A program made the position numbers and the translations under genes. Under the pieces are notes generated by a model. The model did no database searches and had not been told where the DNA came from. It saw only the letters and a list, made by a program, of their open reading frames with translations. A DNA stretch of 64,000 nt from Treponema primitia ZAS-2 (GTDB taxonomy: Bacteria > Spirochaetota > Spirochaetia > Treponematales > Breznakiellaceae): NCBI RefSeq assembly GCF_000214375.1, contig NC_015578.1:3162001-3226000 (forward strand). The letters run 5' to 3'. Shown here piece after piece: positions 24,142 through 32,546 of this stretch (the first letter of the stretch is position 1; every line of letters begins with the position of its first letter).

Positions 24142-25281
24142 ATGAAGTACAATACCAATCAATATCGCCCTAATCGTTCTATTTTGTTTTACCGGGGCCT
24201 GCTTTGCAGTGTCCTATTCCTGGCGCTCAGTCTTCAATTAAATGCCGCGCCGCGGAAGGATGTTTCGGCGCCCCAGCCTTCGGAGACCGTGTCCGGGACA
24301 AGGTCCTTTACGGACTCCAGCGGGAGGACCCTGGAGATTCCGGGGAAGATCACAAAGATTTCTCCCTCGGGCAGCCTGGCTCAGATGTTCCTTTTGGCAA
24401 TCGCGCCGGATCTGATCTGCACCGTTTCCTCCGCCTATTCTCCTGACCAGGCGGAATTTGTCCCGGATTACCTGATGAACCTGCCCGTGGTGGGTCAGTT
24501 CTACGGCTCCCGGGACCTTAACCCCGAGGAAATCGCCCGGATAGGGCCGGATCTGGTTATCGATATCGGAGAGCCCAAGGACAGCATCGCCCAGGACATG
24601 GATGCCATCACCCAGTCTATCGCCATTCCGGCCATCCATATTACCGCTACCCTCAGGAGCACCCCGCAGGCGTTCCGCACCCTGGGCCAACTCCTGGACA
24701 GAGAGGAACAGGGGGAAAAACTCGCCCTTTTCTGCGAAAAAGCCCTTTCTCGAGTCGATGACATTGTGGCTAAGGCGGGAAATAATAAAAAAGAGTTGCT
24801 CTACTGCCTGGGACCTAGGGGTATCAACGTACTCGCCGCAGGGTCCTTTCATACGGAAGTCCTGGACTGGATAGCCAACAATAAGGCGGTGGTGGATAAT
24901 CCCTCTTCCCGGGGGAGTGGCAATGAAACCAACCTGGAACAGATACTGCTCTGGGATCCGGAGCTGATCATCTTCGGTCCGGACAGCGTGTATAGTTCCG
25001 TCGCGGCGGACCCTACCTGGAAGCAGCTCCGGGCTATACGCACCGGGGCCTACTACGAGGTTCCCCAGGGTCCCTATAACTGGATGGGTACCCCCCCGTC
25101 GATAAACCGTTACATAGGTATGCTCTGGCTGGGGAAAATCCTCTACCCCCAATACGCTCAATACGACCTATACACCGAAACCGCAGAATACTACCGGCTG
25201 TTTTACGGACGGGAACTCAGCCGGGAACGGTATGAGCGGCTGACCGCAAACAGTATTTCTGCGGGTGGTCCGGGTAAATAG
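24142..25281 (+). CDS. Periplasmic binding protein of a FecBCD-type metal/siderophore ABC importer
   Basis: 379 residues. Signal peptide of about 37 residues (RGLLCSVLFLALSLQLNA). The mature part is a class III (FecB/BtuF-type) solute-binding protein: RSFTDSSGRTLEIPG, GSLAQMFLLAIAPD, NPEEIARIGPDLVI, and the late GPYNWMGTPPSINRYIG segment. It captures a metal complex in the periplasm for the permease. Candidate ligands include ferric siderophore, corrinoid or molybdate; the sequence does not decide. Apparently leaderless (promoter at 24108). Next gene begins about at its stop. Confidence 0.88.
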   Translation: MKYNTNQYRPNRSILFYRGLLCSVLFLALSLQLNAAPRKDVSAPQPSETVSGTRSFTDSSGRTLEIPGKITKISPSGSLAQMFLLAIAPDLICTVSSAYSPDQAEFVPDYLMNLPVVGQFYGSRDLNPEEIARIGPDLVIDIGEPKDSIAQDMDAITQSIAIPAIHITATLRSTPQAFRTLGQLLDREEQGEKLALFCEKALSRVDDIVAKAGNNKKELLYCLGPRGINVLAAGSFHTEVLDWIANNKAVVDNPSSRGSGNETNLEQILLWDPELIIFGPDSVYSSVAADPTWKQLRAIRTGAYYEVPQGPYNWMGTPPSINRYIGMLWLGKILYPQYAQYDLYTETAEYYRLFYGRELSRERYERLTANSISAGGPGK

Positions 25282-25288
25282 GCCCTTT

Positions 25289-26323
25289 ATGGCGGATTCC
25301 TCCTCCGGTAAACTTGGTGCTTCCGGCGCCGGCCTGAGCCGGAGATTTCCTGCCGCCGCCATCCTGGGCTTGCTCCTGGTCGCGGCAGTGCTGGTGTCCC
25401 TGTCCCTGGGCCGCTACCCCATACCCCTGGGCGCCCTGATCACTCGGCTCCTGGGAGGCACCTTTGCCACACCCCAGATGGAAGCGATCTTCTTCAATGT
25501 GCGGCTTCCCCGGATCATCCTGGCCTGCCTGGTTGGGTGCTCCCTGGCGGCGGCGGGGGCCAGCTACCAGGGGGTGTTTCAGAATCCCTTGGCTGCCCCG
25601 GACATACTGGGGGCCTCAAGCGGGGCCGCCACCGGGGCAACCCTGGCGATACTGATGCGGCTCCCGGGCCCCATGATCACGATTTTTGCCTTTTTTGCCA
25701 GCATTATTACCATAGCCCTGGTAATGTTCATCGGGAACCAGACCCGGGGCAGAAACATTGTGGGGCTTATCCTTGCGGGCTTGATGATATCATCCCTGAA
25801 CAGCGCCGCCATATCCTTCATGAAGCTCATGGCGGACCCCAACAATGTGCTGCCCGAGATCGTCTACTGGCTCATGGGCTCCCTGGCTAAAACAAAGCCT
25901 GCGGATGTAGCTTTTGTGTTCATCCCCATGACTCTGGGGCTGGTCCCCCTGTTTATTTTCCGCTGGAGGATCAACCTCCTCACCCTGAGCGAAGATGAAG
26001 CCCAGTCCATGGGGGTCAATGTCAAACGCACCCGGGCATTAGTAATTGTGTGCTCCACCCTGATTACTGCTGCGGCAGTTTCCGTGAGTGGCATCATAGG
26101 CTGGGCCGGGCTGGTGATCCCCCACCTGACCCGGCGTTTCGTGGGCAACGATTACCAAAAGCTCATGCCCGCAACTATGCTCTTCGGGGCCCTCTTCCTC
26201 CTGGTGATCGACAATATCTCCCGCAACCTCTTTGCCACCGAGGTCCCCCTGGGGATACTCACATCCCTGGTAGGGGCGCCATTCTTCCTCTGGCTCATCA
26301 CCAGGAAGGGGGATTTATGGTAA
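25289..26323 (+). CDS. FecCD-type ABC permease
   Basis: 344 residues from ATG 25289 (a GTG at 25265, overlapping the binding-protein gene, is also possible; neither has a clear ribosome-binding site). About nine to ten transmembrane helices with hallmarks VRLPRIILACLVGCSLAAAG, GVFQNPLAAPDILGASSGA and SGIIGWAGLVIPHLTR. Forms the membrane channel through which the binding protein's metal cargo crosses the inner membrane. The stop overlaps the ATPase start by 7 bases, showing one operon. Sequence normal. Confidence 0.92.
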   Translation: MADSSSGKLGASGAGLSRRFPAAAILGLLLVAAVLVSLSLGRYPIPLGALITRLLGGTFATPQMEAIFFNVRLPRIILACLVGCSLAAAGASYQGVFQNPLAAPDILGASSGAATGATLAILMRLPGPMITIFAFFASIITIALVMFIGNQTRGRNIVGLILAGLMISSLNSAAISFMKLMADPNNVLPEIVYWLMGSLAKTKPADVAFVFIPMTLGLVPLFIFRWRINLLTLSEDEAQSMGVNVKRTRALVIVCSTLITAAAVSVSGIIGWAGLVIPHLTRRFVGNDYQKLMPATMLFGALFLLVIDNISRNLFATEVPLGILTSLVGAPFFLWLITRKGDLW

Positions 26324-27162
26324 ACTTAAAGGTTCCCCAGGAAGCGCCCCGGGAATCTCCCGACCTAAAACCGGCCCTGGAAGTACGGGACTTGAGTTTT
26401 TCCTACGGAAACAATCCGGTGCTGAAGGATATTGGTTTTACCATGAGAAGCGGGGTACTCCTGGGTCTGCTGGGGCCCAACGGCGCGGGGAAAAGTACCC
26501 TGTTCCGCTGCATCCTGGGGCTGGAGAAAACCCACTCAGGCACGGTGCTTCTGGACGGCCAGAACATAAAAACCCTGACCCCCGCCGCCCTGGCAAAACG
26601 TATTGCCTATGTACCCCAAATCCATTTCCCATCTTTCAACTATTCCGCTCTGGACATGGTGCTCATGGGAACCGCCGCCCAGGGCAAAGAATGGGCCATC
26701 CCGAATACCCGGCAGCGGGAGGTGGCTTCTGCTGCCCTGGAACAGCTGGGCATGGGCAAATTCCGGGACAGGGGATTCCGCCAGCTTTCCGGGGGCGAAC
26801 AGCAACTAGTCCTCATCGCCCGGGCTCTGGCCCAGGATGCCCGTCTCCTGGTGATGGACGAACCCACGGCCAACCTGGACTACGGCAACCAGATCCGGGT
26901 CCTTCTGCAAGTTAAGGAATTGAGCCGCCAGGGCTACAGTATTATTCTCAGCACCCACAACCCGGATCACGCATTTCTGTTCGCCGACCAGGTTCTGGCG
27001 CTGCACAACAACAGTATCGCTGTGTCGGGGGCGCCGGGAGAAGTCTTGACCGGGGAACTCATCACCCGGCTCTACGGAGTTCCGGTAACCATACGCCGGG
27101 ACAGCCGGGGGATACCCAGCTGTTTGCCCGTAATGCCGGGGTCGCTGTTCAATTCAGTTTAG
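26317..27162 (+). CDS. FecE-type ABC ATPase
   Basis: 281 residues from ATG 26317 (GGAAGGGGG just upstream; the longer reading from 26050 overlaps the permease fully and is rejected). Walker A GPNGAGKST, Q-loop YVPQIHF, signature LSGGEQQLVLIA, Walker B LLVMDEPTANLD, H-loop STHNPDH. It energises the FecCD-type permease. Translation is coupled to the permease by overlap. Ends by a convergent junction with the CBS-ACT gene. Confidence 0.93.
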   Translation: MVNLKVPQEAPRESPDLKPALEVRDLSFSYGNNPVLKDIGFTMRSGVLLGLLGPNGAGKSTLFRCILGLEKTHSGTVLLDGQNIKTLTPAALAKRIAYVPQIHFPSFNYSALDMVLMGTAAQGKEWAIPNTRQREVASAALEQLGMGKFRDRGFRQLSGGEQQLVLIARALAQDARLLVMDEPTANLDYGNQIRVLLQVKELSRQGYSIILSTHNPDHAFLFADQVLALHNNSIAVSGAPGEVLTGELITRLYGVPVTIRRDSRGIPSCLPVMPGSLFNSV

Positions 27163-27200
27163 GCAAGCTGCAGAGGATATGGAGGACACGGAGGCTTGCC
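27162..27200. repeat. Small inverted repeat enclosing a CAGAGG/ACACGG repeat relic
   Basis: GGCAAGC (27162-27168) and GCTTGCC (27194-27200) flank GCAGAGGATATGGAGGACACGG-type sequence, similar to the short intergenic repeat found in many genomes. Lies between convergent genes and may also act as a terminator. Confidence 0.4.
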
Positions 27201-27209
27201 GATTCGGTT

Positions 27210-27854
27210 CTACCCGCGAATATCTTCCAGCACCGCGTCCGGCAGGGCATGGACGCTCTCTTCAATATCCGCGCGGCTCAGGCCGGAAATTTTCAGGGTG
27301 ATCCGCCGGTGGTCCAGGTCGTCCCCGTCCGAAGGAACCAGGGCTATGATATTGCCGCCCTTGACGGTGATGGCGTGGGTGAGCTTTTCTAACTGCCCAG
27401 GCTTTTCGGCCACATTGATGGTGATGCGGATACCGGGGTGCCGGGCGCCAAAGGCTTTGACAAAGACGTGGAAGAGGTCAGTTTCGGTGATGATGCCTAC
27501 CAGAAGCTCCCCTTTCAATACAGGAATGCAGCCAATGTCCTTGTCCGCCATGATCCGGGCCACTTCTTCCACCACCTCGTTCTCGTCCACGGTGATCACA
27601 TCCTTCACCATGATCTTTTCCACCCTGAGCTTGGACAGGAGGTAGCTGATCTCGTACATATCCAGGCTGGTGGCCGCCGAGGGGCCCGCCTGGAGCATGT
27701 CTTTTTTGGTGAGTATGCCCACCAGCTTATTGTTTTTATCCAGCACCGGCAGGTGACCTATCTGTTCCTTTTCCATCAGGGAACGGACCTCAGTAACCGA
27801 CATGTCGGGGTGCACATAGATGGGGTTTTTCGTCATCACACGGTTTATAAGCAT
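27210..27854 (-). CDS. CBS-domain plus ACT-domain protein (AcuB-like)
   Basis: 214 residues. Two CBS motifs (MTKNPIYVHPDMSVTEV, VGILTKKDML; MVKDVITVDENEVVEEVA, VGIITETDLF) form a Bateman pair that usually binds adenine nucleotides, followed by an ACT domain (INVAEKPGQLEKL) that often binds amino acids. ATG 27854 lies 1 bp after the LivF stop, so it belongs to the liv operon. A sensing role for amino-acid or energy state is plausible; AcuB itself is named from acetoin utilisation in Bacillus and its chemistry is unclear. Confidence 0.85.
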   Translation of the reverse strand: MLINRVMTKNPIYVHPDMSVTEVRSLMEKEQIGHLPVLDKNNKLVGILTKKDMLQAGPSAATSLDMYEISYLLSKLRVEKIMVKDVITVDENEVVEEVARIMADKDIGCIPVLKGELLVGIITETDLFHVFVKAFGARHPGIRITINVAEKPGQLEKLTHAITVKGGNIIALVPSDGDDLDHRRITLKISGLSRADIEESVHALPDAVLEDIRG

Positions 27855-27855
27855 C

Positions 27856-28566
27856 TTATCCTCCTAAATACGCGGCCTTCACCGCATCGTCCTTCATCAG
27901 TTCCTTTGCGGGGCCGCTTTTTATCACCTGGCCGGTTTCCAGAATATAGCCCCGTGAAGCAAGGCCCAGGGCCTTAAAGGCGTTCTGCTCCACCAGCAGT
28001 ATCGTTGTTCCTGTTTCATTAATGCGCTTGATAATCGAAAAAATTTCGTCCACCAGGATGGGGGCCAGGCCCATGGAGGGTTCGTCCAGGAGCAAAAGCC
28101 GGGGCTTGGACATCAGGGCCCGTCCCATGGCCAGCATCTGCTGTTCGCCCCCTGAGAGGGTGCCCGCCACCTGGCGGAGCCGCTCCTTGAGCCGGGGAAA
28201 AAGGGTAAAGACGTTTTCCATGTCATCCCGGATGGCGGGCCGGTCCCGGCGGGTATAGGCCCCCATTTCCAGGTTGTCCTTCACCGAAAGGTTGGCAAAG
28301 ATGCGCCGGCCTTCGGGGACCTGGATGAGCCCCGCAGAAACAATGCGATCCGGGGACAGGCCGCTGATATCGGCGCCGTCGAAAAAAACGGCCCCCCCAG
28401 ATTTTCTGATGATGTTGGAAATGCCGTGGAGGGTGGTGGTTTTCCCCGCACCGTTGGAGCCTATCAGGGTGATGATCTCCCCCTGGTCCACCTCAAAGGA
28501 AATGCCCCGCAGGGCCTGGATTGCACCGTAGTGGACCGTCAGATCCGTGACCTTAAGCATCGGCAA
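27856..28566 (-). CDS. livF: Branched-chain amino-acid ABC transporter ATPase LivF
   Basis: 236 residues if TTG 28566 is used (GGAGG 6 bases upstream); ATG 28560, two codons in, has a 12-base gap and is the alternative. LivF-type features: VHYGAIQALRGISFEV, Walker A GSNGAGKTTTLH, ISGLSPDRIVSAGLIQVPEG (typical LivF), signature LSGGEQQMLAMGRAL, Walker B LLLLDEPSMGLAP, VEQNAFKALGLA. Energises the LivHM permease. Overlaps livG by 13 bases. Confidence 0.93.
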   Translation of the reverse strand: MPMLKVTDLTVHYGAIQALRGISFEVDQGEIITLIGSNGAGKTTTLHGISNIIRKSGGAVFFDGADISGLSPDRIVSAGLIQVPEGRRIFANLSVKDNLEMGAYTRRDRPAIRDDMENVFTLFPRLKERLRQVAGTLSGGEQQMLAMGRALMSKPRLLLLDEPSMGLAPILVDEIFSIIKRINETGTTILLVEQNAFKALGLASRGYILETGQVIKSGPAKELMKDDAVKAAYLGG

Positions 28567-29348
28567 GGGCGTCCTCCCCCAGGTAGGCTTTGATCACTGC
28601 GGGGTCCCGGCGTATTTCATCCGGCAGCCCCTGGGCGATAACCCGGCCGTAGTCCAGGACCACGATGCGCTCGCAGATACCCATGACCAGTTGCATATCG
28701 TGTTCGATAAGCAGGATGGTGAGGTGAAATTCCTTGCGTATAAAAGAAATCAGCTTCATCAGCTCCGCTGTTTCCTGGGGGTTCATCCCCGCAGCAGGTT
28801 CGTCCAGGAGAAGCAGTATGGGGTTGGCAGCCAGGGCCCGGGCGATTTCCAGCTTCCGCTGTTCCCCGTAGGGGAGGTTCCGGGCCAGCTCGTGCTTCTT
28901 GTTATCGATCTTAAACAGGGAGAGCAGTTCTTCTGCCCGCTGCCGCATCTGTTCCTCGTCGTGATAAAACCGGGGGAGCCGGAACAGAACATCCAGGGGG
29001 TTTTCCACCCTGGATGAATGGAGGGCGATCCGCACATTGTCCTCCACAGTCATGTTGTTGAACAGCCGTATATTCTGAAAGGTCCGGGCAATGCCGATGC
29101 GGTTCAAAGTGGCGGGGCTCAGTTTTCCTATCACATGGACCTTGCCCTGGCGGTCCCAGAAATCGATCTCCCCCTCTGTGGGGGCATAGATCCCGGACAG
29201 CATATTGAACACCGTGGTCTTCCCCGCGCCGTTAGGCCCGATCAGACCGGTCAGTTCACCTTTGTGGAGTTCGCAGGAAAAGCCGCTTACCGCCCGGAGC
29301 CCTCCGAAGACGATGGACAGGTCCGAAACTTTTAACAAGAGGTCCCGG

Positions 29349-29359
<11 letters not shown>
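28553..29359 (-). CDS. livG: Branched-chain amino-acid ABC transporter ATPase LivG
   Basis: 268 residues. Second ATPase of the system: SIVFGGLRAVSGFSCEL, Walker A GPNGAGKTTVFNMLSG, the LivG-specific IGIARTFQNIRLF, signature-like LPYGEQRKLEIARAL, Walker B LLLLDEPAAGMNPQE and IEHDMQLVMGICERI. The start overlaps livM by 11 bases. No irregularities. Confidence 0.93.
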
Positions 29360-30344
<985 letters not shown>

Positions 30345-30345
30345 A

Positions 30346-31245
30346 TTACACCTTCACCCTGGCTTTTTTGCCCAGTATCCCCGAAGGCTTAACCAGGAGG
30401 ATCACGATAAGTATCGAAAAGGAAATAGCGTCCGCATACTGGGAGGAGATGAAGCCCTTGGTCATGGTTTCTGCGATACCCAGGATGAAGCCCCCCAGCA
30501 TGGCCCCGGGCACCGAGCCTATGCCCCCCAGGACCGCCGCCACAAAGGCCTTGAGCCCCGGCATGGTCCCCATGGTGGGGGAAACCTGGGGGTAGGCGCA
30601 GGCAAAGAGTATGCCCCCGGCGGCGGCCAGCACCGACCCCAGGGCAAAGGTGAAAGAAATGGTGCCGTTCACCGGAATCCCCATGAGGCTGGAAGCCTGG
30701 AGGTCAAAGGAAACCGCCTGCATGGCCTTCCCCCGCCGAGTATAGTTGACAATATAGTTAAGCCCCAACATCAGGGCTGCGGAAGACAAAATCACGATAA
30801 TCTGGATATTGGAAATCGAAATAATCCCCAAGGAAATATTCACCACCGGCGGCTGGGGAAACTGCCGGGGGTTGGGCCCGATAAAGGGCAACACCCGGGC
30901 GCCGTTCTGTAAAATAAGGGAAACCGCGATGGCGGTTATCAGGGAGTTGAGCCTGGGCGCCCCCCTCAGGGGGCGGTAGGCAAAGCGTTCAATAAAGACC
31001 CCCAGGCATCCGCAGAGGGTCATGGCGAACAGAAAAGCTGCGGCCAGGGTCAGGGGGCTTACGCCGAATTTGCTCAGCACAAAGTAGCCCGCATAGGCCC
31101 CCACCATGAGAATATCCCCATGGGCAAAGTTGATGAGCAGCACTATGCCGTAGACCATGGTGTACCCCAGGGCTATCAAAGCATAGATACTGCCCAGGGA
31201 TACACCGTTAAGAAGCTGTTGTAAAAAAATTACGCCCGTTTCCAC
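30346..31245 (-). CDS. livH: Branched-chain amino-acid ABC transporter permease LivH
   Basis: 299 residues beginning at GTG 31245 (AGGA about 7 bases upstream). Family blocks GVSLGSIYALIALGYTMVYG, NFAHGDILMVGAYAGY, AVLGGIGSVPGAMLGGFILG. Second permease half of the importer. Follows the binding-protein gene by 20 bp on the same strand. Confidence 0.93.
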   Translation of the reverse strand: METGVIFLQQLLNGVSLGSIYALIALGYTMVYGIVLLINFAHGDILMVGAYAGYFVLSKFGVSPLTLAAAFLFAMTLCGCLGVFIERFAYRPLRGAPRLNSLITAIAVSLILQNGARVLPFIGPNPRQFPQPPVVNISLGIISISNIQIIVILSSAALMLGLNYIVNYTRRGKAMQAVSFDLQASSLMGIPVNGTISFTFALGSVLAAAGGILFACAYPQVSPTMGTMPGLKAFVAAVLGGIGSVPGAMLGGFILGIAETMTKGFISSQYADAISFSILIVILLVKPSGILGKKARVKV

Positions 31246-31265
31246 AACAATCCTGAAAAGCCGGT

Positions 31266-32411
31266 TTAGGGATTTACCGTGGTCTTATAGGCCGTGGTAA
31301 GTTTGCCGTCACTGCCTTTGACCAGTTCCAGCACCACCGCAGATTTAATGGGGTTGCGCTTGGCATCAAAGGTGATATTCCCGGTAACATAACTGCTGTT
31401 AGTCTTTGCCAGGGCGTCCCGGACCGGAGTTGCATCTGCGGAGCCGGCGCTGATGATGGCGTCCCGGATCAGGTATGCAGAATCATAGCCCAGGGCCGCA
31501 AAGGCATTGGGCAGACTGTTGTACTTCGCCTGGAAGGCTTTGACAAAGTTCACCACCTTAGGCGCAGTGGAATCCGCAGTAAAGTTATTGGTAAAGAAGC
31601 CGTTCAGCACCTCGTCCCCGGCGTTTTCCTGAAGCCCGTCCCAGCCGTCGGCGCCAATAATGGGGGTGTTGATCCCCTGGGCCCGGAGCTGCTTGGCAAT
31701 TAGGGCCACGGTGTTGTAGTAATCCGGAAGGTAGACCACATCGGGGTTGGCTGCCTTGATCCGGGTCAGCTGGGCGTTAAAGTCCACATCCCCGGCATTG
31801 TACACTTCGCTGGCTACCACAGAGCCGCCGTTAGCGGCAAAGGACTTGGCAAAATTTTCCTGGAGCCCCACGGAATAGTCATTGCCGTTATCATAGAGCA
31901 CCGCCGCCCGTTTTGCCTTGATTTCATTAGCCGCGAAAAGGCCACCCACGGTCCCCTGGAAGGGATCGATGAAACAGGCCCGGAACACATAATTCCCCGC
32001 ATCCGTAACCGCCTCGTTGGAGGCCGCCGGGGCCATGAGCACCACACTCTGGTTCTGGGCCAGGGAGCTGATCGCAATGGTACACCCTGAGGTGAGGGAC
32101 CCGATAACGATCTGCACCTTATCCCGGGAAGTGAGCTTCCTGAAGGCGTTCACGGACTTTACCGCGTCACCCTCATCATCCTCGGAAACGAGGACCACCT
32201 TCTTTCCACCTATGCCCCCCGCCGCGTTGATCTCCGCGATGGCAAGTTCAATACCCTTCCGGGCTTCCACCCCGTATACCGCAACGCCCCCTGAGAGGGG
32301 GAAAATCCCACCGATAACAATGTCCCCGCTTGCCCCGCCGTCCGCCTTTCCTCCGGCAAAGGCCAGGGAAGCGGCGCAGAGGGCTAAAAGAAGCGCCCAT
32401 AATTTTTTCAT
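31266..32411 (-). CDS. Branched-chain amino-acid ABC transporter substrate-binding protein
   Basis: 381 residues from ATG 32411 (GGAGG 5 bases upstream); an upstream in-frame ATG at 32456 lacks support. Signal peptide of about 20 residues ending LAFAGGK. Leu/Ile/Val-binding type I fold: IGGIFPLSGGVAVYGVEARKG (in part), ISSLAQNQSVVLMAPAASN, YNAGDVDFNAQLTRIK, YDSAYLIRDAI. Delivers an amino acid to LivHM. Whether the ligand is strictly branched-chain is not given by sequence. First gene of the operon; an operator-like palindrome lies 41 bases upstream. Confidence 0.92.
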   Translation of the reverse strand: MKKLWALLLALCAASLAFAGGKADGGASGDIVIGGIFPLSGGVAVYGVEARKGIELAIAEINAAGGIGGKKVVLVSEDDEGDAVKSVNAFRKLTSRDKVQIVIGSLTSGCTIAISSLAQNQSVVLMAPAASNEAVTDAGNYVFRACFIDPFQGTVGGLFAANEIKAKRAAVLYDNGNDYSVGLQENFAKSFAANGGSVVASEVYNAGDVDFNAQLTRIKAANPDVVYLPDYYNTVALIAKQLRAQGINTPIIGADGWDGLQENAGDEVLNGFFTNNFTADSTAPKVVNFVKAFQAKYNSLPNAFAALGYDSAYLIRDAIISAGSADATPVRDALAKTNSSYVTGNITFDAKRNPIKSAVVLELVKGSDGKLTTAYKTTVNP

Positions 32412-32451
32412 ACATTCCTCCATAAGTTTGTGAAAATATGGTTTATAATAC

Positions 32452-32465
32452 TGCATAATTATGCA
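32452..32465. promoter_or_regulatory. ARG-box-like palindrome upstream of the liv operon
   Basis: Perfect 14-base palindrome TGCATAATTATGCA. It resembles the ArgR half-site pattern TGAATnnTTATTCA with one changed position per half and overlaps the likely promoter region of the binding-protein gene. Confidence 0.4.
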
Positions 32466-32512
32466 AGATGTCTAGGGCAGATACCGGCAACAGAAACCGC
32501 CGCAACCCGTTG

Positions 32513-32537
32513 AAAAAAAGCGCCCGGAGAGGGGCGC
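32513..32537 (-). terminator. Rho-independent terminator after the GH3 gene
   Basis: Stem GCGCCC (32520-32525)/GGGCGC (32532-32537), 6-base loop, then seven T residues on the minus strand (complement of 32513-32519). It ends the GH3 transcript 10 bases after its stop; a T-run on the plus side makes it possibly bidirectional. Confidence 0.8.
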
Positions 32538-32546
32538 CTTTTTTCA

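Noticed and set aside
26050-26316. N-terminal extension of the FecE-type ATPase
   Set aside because: It overlaps the permease completely and lacks an ATPase-like sequence; ATG 26317 has a strong ribosome-binding site.
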